From assembly GCF_013705725.1 (NCBI RefSeq), contig NZ_CP055481.1, positions 5,704,001 through 5,768,000 on the forward strand: a stretch of 64,000 bases of DNA, given 5' to 3'. This document shows, piece by piece, positions 53,554 through 62,729 of this stretch. This stretch comes from Klebsiella sp. RHBSTW-00484. GTDB lineage: Bacteria; Pseudomonadota; Gammaproteobacteria; Enterobacterales; Enterobacteriaceae. The notes under the pieces were generated by a model. The model did no database searches. It saw only the letters and a list, made by a program, of their open reading frames with translations, and was not told the origin of the DNA. Every line of letters begins with the position of its first letter. The stretch's first letter is position 1. The position numbers and the translations under genes are program-made.

Positions 53554-54308
53554 GTCATCCATTACTGGCGGTCAATAACCTGACCCACCTTTATGCGCCG
53601 GGCAAGGGCTTCAGCGATGTGTCGTTTGAACTGTGGCCGGGCGAAGTGCTGGGTATCGTCGGCGAATCTGGTTCGGGGAAAACCACTCTGCTGCAGGCGA
53701 TTTCCGCCCGCTTGACGCCGCAGCAGGGCGAAGTGCTGTATCAGAGTCGTTCGCTGTACGCGATGAGCGAAGCGGATCGCCGTCGCCTGCTGCGCACCGA
53801 ATGGGGCGTAGTGCATCAGCATCCGATGGATGGCCTGCGCCGCCAGGTGTCGGCGGGGGGCAATATCGGCGAGCGCCTGATGGCGACCGGCGCGCGGCAC
53901 TACGGTGATATTCGCGCCACCGCCGAGCAGTGGTTGCAGGAGGTAGAGATCCCGCCTTCACGCATTGACGACCTGCCCACCACCTTTTCCGGCGGCATGC
54001 AGCAGCGTTTGCAGATCGCTCGCAATCTGGTGACCCAGCCGAAGCTGGTGTTTATGGATGAGCCTACCGGCGGGCTGGATGTTTCGGTACAGGCACGCCT
54101 GCTCGACCTACTGCGTGGCCTGGTGGTGGAGCTGAATCTGGCGGTGGTGATTGTCACTCACGATCTCGGCGTCGCCCGCCTGCTGGCTAACCGCCTGCTG
54201 GTAATGAAGCAGGGTCAGGTGGTGGAAAGCGGCTTAACCGACCGGGTGCTCGACGATCCGCATCACCCCTACACCCAGCTGCTGGTGTCGTCGGTATTGC
54301 AGAACTGA
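53550..54308 (+). CDS. phnK: C-P lyase ABC-type subunit PhnK
   Basis: A 252-residue ABC ATPase that docks on PhnJ in the lyase complex. Walker A GESGSGKTTL, signature FSGGMQQRLQIARN, Walker B LVFMDEPTGGLD. ATGA overlap with phnJ. It is followed by about 200 bases of REP-type repeats rather than directly by phnL. Confidence 0.94.
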   Translation: MSHPLLAVNNLTHLYAPGKGFSDVSFELWPGEVLGIVGESGSGKTTLLQAISARLTPQQGEVLYQSRSLYAMSEADRRRLLRTEWGVVHQHPMDGLRRQVSAGGNIGERLMATGARHYGDIRATAEQWLQEVEIPPSRIDDLPTTFSGGMQQRLQIARNLVTQPKLVFMDEPTGGLDVSVQARLLDLLRGLVVELNLAVVIVTHDLGVARLLANRLLVMKQGQVVESGLTDRVLDDPHHPYTQLLVSSVLQN

Positions 54309-54329
54309 ACGTATATCACTCCCCGGTCG

Positions 54330-54485
54330 CGCTGCGCTTACCGGGGCTACAGGTTCCGGGCCATCTGCGGGCCGGTAGCCCGGACGGGCGCACCGCGCCG
54401 CCTCCGGGAATTCCCCGGTCACGCGGCGCTAACTGGAACCACTGAATCGGTAGCCCGGATAAGGCGTTTACGCCGCTATCCGGGG
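54330..54485. repeat. REP/BIME cluster inside the phn operon
   Basis: Several REP heads are present: GGTAGCCCGGACGGGCGC near 54373 and GGTAGCCCGGATAAGGCG near 54451, paired with CGCTATCCGGGG and CCCCGGTCACGCGGCGC in the other orientation. They fold into strong hairpins between phnK and phnL and may shift relative expression or mRNA stability. Confidence 0.75.
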
Positions 54486-54510
54486 AAACTCAGGCACGAT
54501 GAGGCAACAA

Positions 54511-55197
54511 ATGAACGCCATCCGCGTTGAAAACGTATATAAAACCTTTGTTCTGCACCAGCAGCACGGCGCTCATCTGCCGGTTCTCGCCGACGCCTCG
54601 CTGACCGTCAATACCGGTGAATGCGTGGTGCTGCACGGCCACTCCGGCAGCGGAAAATCAACCCTACTGCGCTCGCTGTACGCCAACTACCTGCCTGATA
54701 GCGGCCACATCCATATTCGCCACGGCGACGAATGGGTCGATCTGGTCAGCGCCTCGCCGCGTAAAGTGCTGGAAGTCCGTAAAACCACCATCGGCTGGGT
54801 CAGCCAGTTTTTGCGGGTGATCCCGCGCATCTCGGCTCTCGACGTGGTGATGCAGCCTCTGCTCGAACTGGGCATTCCGCGCGAAGAGAGCGCCTCACGG
54901 GCTGCCCGCTTGCTGACGCGCCTGAACGTCCCTGAACGCCTGTGGCACCTGGCTCCTTCCACCTTTTCCGGCGGCGAACAGCAGCGCGTCAACATCGCCC
55001 GCGGCTTCGCTGTCGATTACCCGATTTTGCTCCTCGACGAACCTACTGCCTCGCTGGACACGAAAAACAGCGCTGCGGTAGTGGAACTGATTAACGAAGC
55101 CAAAGCGCGCGGCGCGGCCATCGTCGGCATTTTTCACGACGAGGCAACGCGTAACCAGGTCGCCGACCGCCTGCACCCGATGGGGATTTCAGCATGA
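54511..55197 (+). CDS. phnL: ABC-type ATPase PhnL
   Basis: A 228-residue ABC protein required with PhnGHI for phosphonate ribosylation. Walker [11 protein letters not shown], signature [14 protein letters not shown], Walker [16 protein letters not shown] six bases before ATG 54511 picks the start over one four codons earlier. Stop overlaps phnM (ATGA). Confidence 0.94.
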   Translation: MNAIRVENVYKTFVLHQQHGAHLPVLADASLTVNTGECVVLHGHSGSGKSTLLRSLYANYLPDSGHIHIRHGDEWVDLVSASPRKVLEVRKTTIGWVSQFLRVIPRISALDVVMQPLLELGIPREESASRAARLLTRLNVPERLWHLAPSTFSGGEQQRVNIARGFAVDYPILLLDEPTASLDTKNSAAVVELINEAKARGAAIVGIFHDEATRNQVADRLHPMGISA

Positions 55198-56330
55198 TTA
55201 TCAATAATGTAAAGCTGGTCCTCGAAGATGAGGTGATCAACGGCTCGCTGGAAGTGCAGGATGGCAGGATTTCTGCCTTTGCCGAAAGCCAGAGTCGCCT
55301 GGCAGAAGCGATTGACGGCGAAGGCGGCTGGCTGCTGCCGGGGCTTATCGAGCTGCACACCGATAATCTCGACAAGTTTTTCACCCCGCGCCCCAAGGTG
55401 GACTGGCCCGCCCACTCGGCGATGAGCAGCCACGACGCGCTGATGATCGCCAACGGCATTACCACCGTGCTGGATGCCGTCGCCATTGGTGACGTGCGCG
55501 ACGGCGGCGACCGTCTGGAAAATCTGGAAAAGATGATCAACGCCGTGGAAGAGACGCAAAAGCGCGGTCTCAACCGCGCCGAGCACCGACTGCATCTGCG
55601 CTGCGAGCTGCCGCATCACACCACTCTGCCACTGTTTGAGAAGCTGGTTAGCCGCGAGCCGGTAAGCATGGTCTCCCTGATGGATCACTCACCGGGCCAG
55701 CGCCAGTACGCCGACCGCAGCAAATATCGCGACTACTACCAGGGGAAATATCATCTGACCAACGAAGAGATGGATAAATTCGAAGAGGAGCAAATGGCGC
55801 TGGCGGCAACCTGGTCGCAGCCGAATCGGCAAACCATCGCCGCCATGTGCCGTGAGCGCAATATCGCGCTGGCCAGCCACGACGACGCGACCCATGAACA
55901 TGTGGTCGAATCGCACCAACTTGGCAGCGTGATCGCCGAATTTCCCACCACATTAGCCGCTGCGCAGGCATCGCGTCAGCACGGGATGAACGTCCTGATG
56001 GGCGCGCCAAATATCGTACGCGGCGGCTCGCATTCAGGCAATGTCGCCGCTCATCACCTGGCGAGCAACGGCCTGCTGGATATTCTCTCTTCCGACTATT
56101 ATCCCGCCAGCCTGCTGGATGCCGCTTTCCGCATCGCCGATGACGACGGCAACGCGTTTACCCTCGCCCAGGCTATTCGTCTGGTGAGCAAAAACCCCGC
56201 GCAAGCGCTGGGACTGCACGATCGCGGCGCAATTGCCGAAGGTAAACGCGCGGATCTGGTGCTGGCACATCGCCGCGGCGAGCATGTCCATATCGATAGC
56301 GTCTGGCGTCAAGGTAAGAGGGTCTTCTAA
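55194..56330 (+). CDS. phnM: Ribosyl-triphosphonate diphosphatase PhnM
   Basis: A 378-residue amidohydrolase that removes pyrophosphate from the phosphonate ribose triphosphate. Metal ligands lie in [31 protein letters not shown] and SSDYYPASL. Same length as the E. coli enzyme. Stop overlaps phnN (TAATG). Confidence 0.95.
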   Translation: MIINNVKLVLEDEVINGSLEVQDGRISAFAESQSRLAEAIDGEGGWLLPGLIELHTDNLDKFFTPRPKVDWPAHSAMSSHDALMIANGITTVLDAVAIGDVRDGGDRLENLEKMINAVEETQKRGLNRAEHRLHLRCELPHHTTLPLFEKLVSREPVSMVSLMDHSPGQRQYADRSKYRDYYQGKYHLTNEEMDKFEEEQMALAATWSQPNRQTIAAMCRERNIALASHDDATHEHVVESHQLGSVIAEFPTTLAAAQASRQHGMNVLMGAPNIVRGGSHSGNVAAHHLASNGLLDILSSDYYPASLLDAAFRIADDDGNAFTLAQAIRLVSKNPAQALGLHDRGAIAEGKRADLVLAHRRGEHVHIDSVWRQGKRVF

Positions 56331-56893
56331 TGACAGGGAAATTGATTTGGCTGGTCGGCCCATCCGGCTCCGGCAAAGATAGCCTGCTGGCGGCGCTTCG
56401 CCAGCGCGAGCACCCGCAGCTACTGGTGGCGCACCGTTATATTACTCGCCCGCACAATGCGGGCTGTGAGAACCATATTGCCCTCAGCGAGCATGAGTTT
56501 TTCACCCGCGCCGAGCAGCATCTGTTTGCGCTTAGCTGGCACGCCAATAACAATTACTACGGTATTGGCATCGAGATTGACCTGTGGCTGCACGCCGGGT
56601 TTGACGTCGTCGCTAACGGCTCCCGCGCTCATCTGGCGCAGGCAAAAACGCGCTATGCTGACGCCCTGCTGCCCATCTGTTTGCAGGTTTCGCCAGAAGT
56701 ACTACGTCAACGTCTGGAGCAGCGCGGGCGAGAGAACGAAACGGAGATCGCTCAGCGGCTGGAGCGCGCCGCCCGTTATACGCCGAGCGCGTGCCTGCCC
56801 CTCAACAACGATGGCCGTCTGAGCCAGTCGGTGGATGCCCTGGTGTCGCTGATCCGCGTTCACGGCAACCAACACGAACAGCAGCTTGCCTGA
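56330..56893 (+). CDS. phnN: Ribose 1,5-bisphosphokinase PhnN
   Basis: A 187-residue guanylate-kinase-like enzyme that makes PRPP from ribose 1,5-bisphosphate. P-loop [10 protein letters not shown] near the N-terminus; HRYITRP and [12 protein letters not shown] follow. In E. coli phnO comes next, but here phnP follows 18 bases after the phnN stop. Confidence 0.94.
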   Translation: MTGKLIWLVGPSGSGKDSLLAALRQREHPQLLVAHRYITRPHNAGCENHIALSEHEFFTRAEQHLFALSWHANNNYYGIGIEIDLWLHAGFDVVANGSRAHLAQAKTRYADALLPICLQVSPEVLRQRLEQRGRENETEIAQRLERAARYTPSACLPLNNDGRLSQSVDALVSLIRVHGNQHEQQLA

Positions 56894-56911
56894 ATGACGC
56901 GAGGTGAAAAC

Positions 56912-57670
56912 ATGAGCCTGACTATCCGCTTAACCGGCACCGGCAGCGCGCAGTTGGTGCCGGTTTTCGGCTGCGATTGCCCCGCCTGCCGCCGCGCCCG
57001 CAGCGACGAAGCGCATCGCCGTCGCCCCTGTAGCGCGGTGGTCAAATTCAACAGCGCGGTAACGCTGCTCGATGCCGGGCTGTCGGATCTGATGGAACAA
57101 TGGCCCGCCGGTAGCTTTCAGCAGTTTTTGCTCACCCATTATCATATGGATCATGTTCAGGGCCTGTTCCCGCTGCGCTGGGGCGTGGGCAAGCCTATTG
57201 CGGTCTACGGCCCGCCTGATGAACAGGGCTGCGATGACCTGTTTAAGCATCCGGGGCTGCTCGATTTTAGCCACACCGTCGAGCCGTTTGTCATGTTTGA
57301 GCTGCAAGGACTACGCGTGACCCCGCTGCCGCTAAACCACTCAAAACTGACTTTCGGCTATCTGCTGGAATCAGCCCATAGCCGGGTTGCCTGGCTGTCC
57401 GACACCGCCACTCTGCCGGAAAAAACGCTGAAGTTCCTGCTCAACAACCAGCCGCAGCTGATCATCATCGACTGTAGCCACGAGCCGAGCCCGCAGCCGC
57501 CGCGCAACCACTGCGATCTCAACACCGTGCGGGCGATTAATCAGGTGATTGGCTGTCCGCGAGTGATACTCACCCATATCAGCCATCGGTTCGATGCGTG
57601 GATGATGGCACATTCTCTGCCTGCGGGATTTGAAGCGGGGTTTGACGGCATGGAAATTGTGCTGGATTAA
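56912..57670 (+). CDS. phnP: Phosphoribosyl cyclic phosphodiesterase PhnP
   Basis: A 252-residue metallo-beta-lactamase fold enzyme that opens 5-phosphoribosyl 1,2-cyclic phosphate, the C-P lyase product. Metal ligands: [10 protein letters not shown], the WLSDTATL Asp, and THISHRFD. A structural zinc site uses CDCPAC near the start. GAGG before ATG 56912 sets the start. It is the last phn gene. Confidence 0.94.
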   Translation: MSLTIRLTGTGSAQLVPVFGCDCPACRRARSDEAHRRRPCSAVVKFNSAVTLLDAGLSDLMEQWPAGSFQQFLLTHYHMDHVQGLFPLRWGVGKPIAVYGPPDEQGCDDLFKHPGLLDFSHTVEPFVMFELQGLRVTPLPLNHSKLTFGYLLESAHSRVAWLSDTATLPEKTLKFLLNNQPQLIIIDCSHEPSPQPPRNHCDLNTVRAINQVIGCPRVILTHISHRFDAWMMAHSLPAGFEAGFDGMEIVLD

Positions 57671-57793
57671 GATCCTATCCCATTAGGGCTATTTTGAACC
57701 AGGGCAGTGCTCAGACAAAACTCACTAAATTTTGAAAGTCCTTCAGGACGGTCCGAAGAGGGAGCGTAGCGAATCATCCTCACGAACTACGTA

Positions 57794-57871
57794 GGCCTGT
57801 TAGCCGGTCTTGTCATGGGAGGGTTAATACCTTATCTGCCGGGAATGAAGTCGGAGGAAAACGCTGGATAA
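57794..57871 (+). pseudogene. C-terminal fragment duplicated from the membrane protein gene at 58602
   Basis: The 26 codons GLLAGLVMGGLIPYLPGMKS-EENAG then stop repeat the end of the 58602-59063 protein (GLLAGVVMGWLIPYLPGMKS-KENA). The upstream part is missing. The region 57671-57960 holds no other gene. Confidence 0.75.
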
Positions 57872-57960
57872 ACGGTCCCCGACAGCGTTAACATAACAGC
57901 GTTTTACTCTCCGTATTATCGCGGCTGCTGAACCCCGATTAATCTGAGAGAGAAAATACA

Positions 57961-58185
57961 ATGGAAACAACCCGTAACCGGGATTGGCGCATTGCGCAAA
58001 AGCAGCGCAATAAGTCTCGCGATGCTCACTCCGCCCTTTTACGTTTTCGTAGTGAAAAAAACTGGAAGCTGCTCTATATGCGTTCAGAAAAATTGCTACG
58101 AGCCGTGCAGTTGGGAATGGAATATCCCCGTAAAACCCGTCGCCAATTGGCGCAACAAGGAATAGAAGAGCTGTTATCAAATTGA
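57961..58185 (+). CDS. Small basic protein upstream of the phosphatase-like gene
   Basis: A 74-residue very basic helical protein (many Arg and Lys, for example RDWRIAQKQRNKSRDAH). Its stop overlaps the TTG start of the next gene (TTGA), so translation is coupled. GAGAGAAAA upstream acts as ribosome-binding site. No family name known to me; a role as partner or regulator of the phosphatase-like protein is possible. Confidence 0.65.
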   Translation: METTRNRDWRIAQKQRNKSRDAHSALLRFRSEKNWKLLYMRSEKLLRAVQLGMEYPRKTRRQLAQQGIEELLSN

Positions 58186-58535
58186 TCAACGTGCTTTTTG
58201 TTTGTAGCCGCAATCAATGGCGAAGCCCTACGGCGGAACAAGTGTTCCGCCGCTATCCCGGTATGAACGTTCGCTCTGCGGGCACTAGCCGGAACGCCAG
58301 AAAACCCCTTTCCCCTGAACTCCTCCATTGGGCGGATATCATCTGCGTGATGGAGCAAAAACATAAAAATCGTCTTGTCGCCGAATATCGTCGCCTGGTC
58401 GAGAATAAACCACTTTACGTGCTGGATATCCCCGACGACTATAGCTATATGGATCCCGAGCTCGTCGCGCTGCTGGAAGAGGTTGTCCCCACCCTGCCCG
58501 AACTAAACTCGCGTTGTACCGCCACTTCACCCTGA
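58182..58535 (+). CDS. Low-molecular-weight protein-tyrosine-phosphatase-like protein
   Basis: A 117-residue protein of the LMW phosphatase family, shorter than usual (about 150). The P-loop is CSRNQWRS (C-x5-R), and a DIPDDYSYMDPEL segment replaces the usual DP(Y/F) acid loop; the Asp there could be the general acid. The start is TTG at 58182; GTG at 58191 is an alternative. Probably acts on a small phospho-substrate or protein; target unknown. Confidence 0.75.
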   Translation: MINVLFVCSRNQWRSPTAEQVFRRYPGMNVRSAGTSRNARKPLSPELLHWADIICVMEQKHKNRLVAEYRRLVENKPLYVLDIPDDYSYMDPELVALLEEVVPTLPELNSRCTATSP

Positions 58536-58601
58536 CTTCATTCTCACTTCACAATAATGAAATACTTTTCCTGAAGGACAAAAAGAACCCAGGGAAAGGA
58601 A

Positions 58602-59063
58602 ATGACCACAACACGACGAGTTCTTCACCATGCAGGCTGGTTTGCATTGCTGGGGCCATTAGCGGGTATACCGGTTGCGATGATAGCGATAGTCGCCATT
58701 GCATTGCAGTATCACGATTTTCCGGACCGCTTTCTGTGGCAGATTGCCATCATATTGCCAATCGTCACATGGTTAGTTGGTGCCACCCCAGCGCTATTGG
58801 CGGGTATTGCCGTTGCCTGTCTGCCTGCGGAAATTTATGCGTTTCACTATCGGCGCATCCTCGCCAGCGCGGCGATCGGCCTGGTCATTAGCGTGGCAAT
58901 TACGCTATCAAGTGTGCTGTTTTTCACCGATAAAAATCTTATGCACTTTATCCTGCGTGAAGAGATTTTCTGGGTCATTGCTGGCGCGGGTCTGCTTGCC
59001 GGTGTGGTTATGGGGTGGTTGATACCTTATCTGCCGGGAATGAAGTCGAAGGAAAACGCCTGA
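58602..59063 (+). CDS. Four-helix membrane protein
   Basis: A 153-residue inner-membrane protein with helices at about 15-37, 48-74, 86-112 and 122-143. AAAGGAA upstream gives the start. Its end overlaps the start of a related membrane gene (TGATG), and a duplicated piece of its own C-terminus lies at 57794-57871. Family unknown to me. Confidence 0.72.
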   Translation: MTTTRRVLHHAGWFALLGPLAGIPVAMIAIVAIALQYHDFPDRFLWQIAIILPIVTWLVGATPALLAGIAVACLPAEIYAFHYRRILASAAIGLVISVAITLSSVLFFTDKNLMHFILREEIFWVIAGAGLLAGVVMGWLIPYLPGMKSKENA

Positions 59064-59467
59064 TGAATAAATTTCTGCACCATATTTGCTGGTACGTGGG
59101 GCTTGGGCCGTTTATCCCGCTGCCATTGATCCTCTTTTTTCCCGGCGGAGGTTCGATAACCGGACTCTTAGGGCAGCTTCCTGAGATATTATCCCTCACC
59201 TGGATTGTTGCCGCGCTGCCCGCACTGCTTTCAGGCGTTTTTATGGCTATCCTGTCAGGGCAAGTTTATCGCATCTGGTTTTGGCGTTTATTGACCGGGG
59301 GAATCGCGGGCGTTGTGATAACGGCTATTTGTTGCGGCATCATTGGCGCATTTATCCCGATGCTTTTCTATTTAATCCCGCTGTTACTTATCTCAGCGCT
59401 GCTGTCCGGCATCGTTATGGGGCTGATCATCCCCTGGCTACCACCGCGAGTCGCCCCACATCAGTAA
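59063..59467 (+). CDS. Four-helix membrane protein, partner of the preceding gene
   Basis: A 134-residue membrane protein with the same helix layout as its upstream neighbour and a similar end (LLSGIVMGLIIPWLP), so the two are diverged tandem duplicates. One-base coupling suggests a heteromeric complex. Its stop runs seven bases into the convergent yjdP gene. Confidence 0.72.
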   Translation: MNKFLHHICWYVGLGPFIPLPLILFFPGGGSITGLLGQLPEILSLTWIVAALPALLSGVFMAILSGQVYRIWFWRLLTGGIAGVVITAICCGIIGAFIPMLFYLIPLLLISALLSGIVMGLIIPWLPPRVAPHQ

Positions 59468-59790
59468 TCGTCATCCAGCCGACGCTGATCGCTCTCCAGT
59501 TGCCGACGATCCTGGTCCAGCTGGCGCTGACGATCGTCAAGCTGGCGGCGGCGATCCTCAATTTGCCGCTGCCTGTCGTCATACTGCCGCTGGCGATCGC
59601 TATTTTGCTGGCGGCTGCCCTGATAGCGCCCGTCATCATAATCATCATCCGAACGGCTATCACTGGGGTGATAAGCATCATTAATTGCCTGCTGAATATT
59701 GCCGATCGCGTCGTCAATAATATCAGCGTGCGCCAGCGGGTTGGCCAGCGCCAGGGTGCAGAAAAGCAAAGCGGTAGAGTAACGTTTCAT
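59461..59790 (-). CDS. yjdP: YjdP-like exported protein with coiled coil
   Basis: A 109-residue secreted protein: signal peptide to AHA, then DIIDDAIGNIQQAINDAY as in E. coli YjdP, and a C-terminal heptad run of Arg/Gln/Asp (DRQRQ repeats). Location next to rpiB matches E. coli. Function unknown. Confidence 0.88.
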   Translation of the reverse strand: MKRYSTALLFCTLALANPLAHADIIDDAIGNIQQAINDAYHPSDSRSDDDYDDGRYQGSRQQNSDRQRQYDDRQRQIEDRRRQLDDRQRQLDQDRRQLESDQRRLDDDY

Positions 59791-59859
59791 AAAGCCAGTC
59801 TCATCGGTGGGCTGGCTCTACGTTAATCAACGGCTATCATCGCGAGTAGCGGAGGAATC

Positions 59860-60309
59860 TCAAATCCGCTGCTGCTCAATCGCGCCGATAGCGTCCACCC
59901 GGCCCTGATGACGCCCGCCTTCAAACTCGGCTGCCAGCCAGGCATCGACGATCATTTTCGCCAGCTCAAGACCAATCACCCGCGAACCAAAAGCCAGGAT
60001 ATTGCTGTCATTATGCTGGCGTGAAAGCTGCGCGGAGTAAGGCTCGCTGCACACGACGGCACGAATACCGGGGTGCTTATTGGCGGCGATAGAGATACCG
60101 ACGCCGGTACCGCAGATAAGAATTCCCCCATCAACCTCGCCGGCGGCAACGGCCTGGGCGACGGCGCTGGCGTAGCGCGGATAGTCGGTGCGCTCCGTTG
60201 ACCATGCACCTTTATCCACGACCTCAATACCGCGCTGGCGCAGGTGCGCCAGAATATCGTCTTTCAGGATAAACCCGACGTGATCGCAGCCAAATGCAAT
60301 CCTTTTCAT
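59860..60309 (-). CDS. rpiB: Ribose-5-phosphate isomerase B / allose-6-phosphate isomerase
   Basis: A 149-residue isomerase: FGCDHVGF N-terminus, catalytic Cys in CGTGVGISI and HNDSNILAFGSRV. It converts ribose-5-phosphate and ribulose-5-phosphate and also allose-6-phosphate. It is divergent from alsR, which should repress both directions. Confidence 0.95.
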   Translation of the reverse strand: MKRIAFGCDHVGFILKDDILAHLRQRGIEVVDKGAWSTERTDYPRYASAVAQAVAAGEVDGGILICGTGVGISIAANKHPGIRAVVCSEPYSAQLSRQHNDSNILAFGSRVIGLELAKMIVDAWLAAEFEGGRHQGRVDAIGAIEQQRI

Positions 60310-60555
60310 ACATAGCCTCGCCTGTTATTAACTTTACGAACATAGGTTGTCTTGTGATTTAAACGGCAATACTTGCCGATTTAAACAGCAAACCCACCGT
60401 CATCTGCGCTTGTTCTACACGGCGTCATTTCACAAATCAAGTCTAAAAATCATTTACCTCGAGTGTTTTCAATTTTAATTGCGTTAAAATAAATAACATA
60501 AATAGATGATTTTTATACAGTTAAATCACAAATTCACTTTTTGAAGACTCAACAA

Positions 60556-60603
60556 AACTTCACAGAATACAAAACTTTATAAAAATACATTTTTTGTGAA
60601 GTT
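60556..60603. promoter_or_regulatory. Inverted repeat in the rpiB-alsR intergenic region (candidate AlsR operator)
   Basis: AACTTCACA (60556-60564) and its exact complement TGTGAAGTT (60595-60603) lie 30 bases apart in AT-rich DNA that must hold both divergent promoters (60310-60672, no gene). The arrangement suits a dimeric SIS-domain repressor. Confidence 0.5.
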
Positions 60604-60672
60604 GATTGTATCTTTTCTGTTTTGCCTGTGGTGATATAGTGGCGTCTTCATTTTATGGACAAAGAGAAAGCG

Positions 60673-61560
60673 ATGAGTCAGTCAGAATCCAGTTCGCTCC
60701 CCAACGGTATCGGCCTCGCCCCCTGGCTTCGCATGAAGCAGGAAGGTATGACCGAAAACGAAAGCCGAATCGTCGAATGGTTGCTTAAGCCCGGCAATCT
60801 GAGCGATGCGCCGGCTATAAAGGATGTCGCGGAAGCGCTGTCGGTATCCGAAGCCATGATCGTGAAGGTTTCTAAACTGCTGGGCTTTAGCGGTTTTCGT
60901 AACCTGCGCAGCGCGCTGGAAGCGTATTTTTCGCAATCTGAACAGGTCCTCCCGGCAGAGCTCTCTTTTGATGAAGCGCCGCAGGACGTGGTGAACAAGG
61001 TCTTTAACATCACCCTGCGCACCATTATGGAAGGCCAGTCGATCGTCAACGTTGATGAGATTCACCGTGCGGCACGCTTCTTTGCCCAGGCCAATCAGCG
61101 CGACCTGTACGGCGCGGGCGGCTCTAACGCCATCTGTGCTGACGTGCAGCACAAATTTTTACGCATCGGCGTGCGCTGCCAGACTTATCCGGACGCGCAT
61201 ATCATGATGATGTCCGCGTCGCTGCTGAAAGAAGGCGACGTAGTGCTGGTGGTTTCCCACTCCGGGCGCACCAGCGATATTAAATCGGCCGTGGAACTCG
61301 CGAAGAAGAATGGGGCGAAAATTATTTGTATCACCCACAGCTACCATTCGCCGATTGCCAAATTATCTGATTTTATTATTTGTTCGCCAGCACCAGAGAC
61401 ACCTTTATTGGGACGAAACGCCTCAGCGCGTATATTACAACTGACACTATTAGATGCGTTCTTTGTTTCAGTCGCACAACTAGATATTGAGCAAGCGAAT
61501 TTAAATATGCAAAAAACCGGCGCGATTGTTAATTTTTTTTCACCAGGCGCGCTGAAGTAA
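60673..61560 (+). CDS. alsR: RpiR-family repressor of the allose genes
   Basis: A 295-residue regulator, nearly the E. coli AlsR length. HTH RpiR domain at the N-terminus (IKDVAEALSVSEAMIVKVSKLLGF), SIS sugar-phosphate domain after residue 120 (GAGGSNAICADVQHKFL and VVSHSGRTSD). It should repress rpiB and alsRBA until allose is present. Start at 60673 by the family; the frame opens six codons earlier. A hairpin GATCCCAC...GTGGGATC (61571-61590) follows. Confidence 0.95.
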   Translation: MSQSESSSLPNGIGLAPWLRMKQEGMTENESRIVEWLLKPGNLSDAPAIKDVAEALSVSEAMIVKVSKLLGFSGFRNLRSALEAYFSQSEQVLPAELSFDEAPQDVVNKVFNITLRTIMEGQSIVNVDEIHRAARFFAQANQRDLYGAGGSNAICADVQHKFLRIGVRCQTYPDAHIMMMSASLLKEGDVVLVVSHSGRTSDIKSAVELAKKNGAKIICITHSYHSPIAKLSDFIICSPAPETPLLGRNASARILQLTLLDAFFVSVAQLDIEQANLNMQKTGAIVNFFSPGALK

Positions 61561-61623
61561 ATAAAAAGCCGATCCCACATCAGTGGGATCAATAAAACTG
61601 TACCTTACACCGAGAGTATTGAT

Positions 61624-62559
61624 ATGAATAAATATCTGAAAATTTTCAGCGGTACGCTCATGGGCGTCATGTTATCCACCAGCGCCTTTGCCGCCGCCGA
61701 TTACGCTGTCGTATTAAAAACATTATCCAACCCATTTTGGGTTGATATGAAAAAAGGTATTGAAGACGAAGCGAAAACGCTGGGTGTGAGCGTCGATATT
61801 TTCGCCTCCCCTTCGGAAGGCGATTTCCAGTCGCAGCTGCAGCTATTTGAAGATCTGAGCAACAAAAACTACAAAGGTATCGCCTTTGCGCCGCTCTCCT
61901 CCGTAAACCTGGTGATGCCGATGGCTAAAGCCTGGAAAAAGGGCATCTATCTGGTCAACCTCGATGAAAAAATCGATATGGATAACCTGAAGAAAGCCGG
62001 CGGCAACGTGGAAGGGTTTGTCACCACCGACAACGTGGCGGTCGGCGCGAAAGGTGCAGACTTTATCATCGACAAGCTGGGCGCTGAAGGCGGCGAAGTC
62101 GCTATTATCGAGGGCAAAGCCGGTAACGCGTCCGGTGAAGCTCGCCGCAACGGCGCCACCGAAGCCTTCAAAAAAGCCAGCCAGATCAAGCTGGTTGCCA
62201 GCCAGCCCGCCGACTGGGACCGTATTAAAGCACTGGATGTTGCCACTAACGTGTTGCAGCGTAACCCGAACGTCAAAGCGATTTACTGCGCTAACGACAC
62301 CATGGCAATGGGCGTCTCGCAAGCCGTCGCTAACGCAGGCAAAACCGGCAAGATTCTGGTCGTCGGCACCGACGGTATTCCGGAAGCGCGCAAGATGGTC
62401 GAAGCCGGGCAGATGACGGCTACCGTCGCGCAGAACCCGGCGGATATTGGCGCAACCGGTCTTAAGCTGATGGTCGAAGCCGAGAAGAGCGGCAAGGTGA
62501 TCCCGCTGGATAAAGCCCCGCAATTTAAGCTGGTGGATTCTATTCTGGTGACGAAATAA
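61624..62559 (+). CDS. alsB: Periplasmic D-allose-binding protein
   Basis: A 311-residue solute-binding protein, with a signal peptide ending AFA and mature start ADYAVVLKTL, of the ribose/allose group. The sugar-contact regions LSNPFWVDM, NLDEKIDMDN, ASGEARRNGA and GTDGIPEA are intact. It feeds AlsA/AlsC. Confidence 0.95.
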   Translation: MNKYLKIFSGTLMGVMLSTSAFAAADYAVVLKTLSNPFWVDMKKGIEDEAKTLGVSVDIFASPSEGDFQSQLQLFEDLSNKNYKGIAFAPLSSVNLVMPMAKAWKKGIYLVNLDEKIDMDNLKKAGGNVEGFVTTDNVAVGAKGADFIIDKLGAEGGEVAIIEGKAGNASGEARRNGATEAFKKASQIKLVASQPADWDRIKALDVATNVLQRNPNVKAIYCANDTMAMGVSQAVANAGKTGKILVVGTDGIPEARKMVEAGQMTATVAQNPADIGATGLKLMVEAEKSGKVIPLDKAPQFKLVDSILVTK

Positions 62560-62569
62560 GGCTGTAAAA

Positions 62570-62686
62570 TCCCCCTCACCCCGGCCCTCTCCCCACAGGG
62601 GAGAGGGGGAAAGGCGAACCGCGTACGTACTAACCGGCAACGCCGATCTGTCCCCTCTCCTTTTGGGAGAGGGTTAGGGTGAGGGG
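62570..62686. repeat. CTCTCCC-type palindromic repeat pair inside the als operon
   Basis: CCCCTCACCC...CCCTCTCCCC-ACA-GGGGAGAGGG and TCCCCTCTCC-TTTT-GGGAGAGGGTTAGGGTGAGGGG are two inverted units that also pair with each other over their ends. They belong to the same repeat family as 49505-49735. They lie between alsB and alsA and may lower downstream expression relative to alsB. Confidence 0.75.
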
Positions 62687-62729
62687 AAGACCGCACGTTC
62701 CCAGTAATAGGTAATAAAGGAAATTCTCT

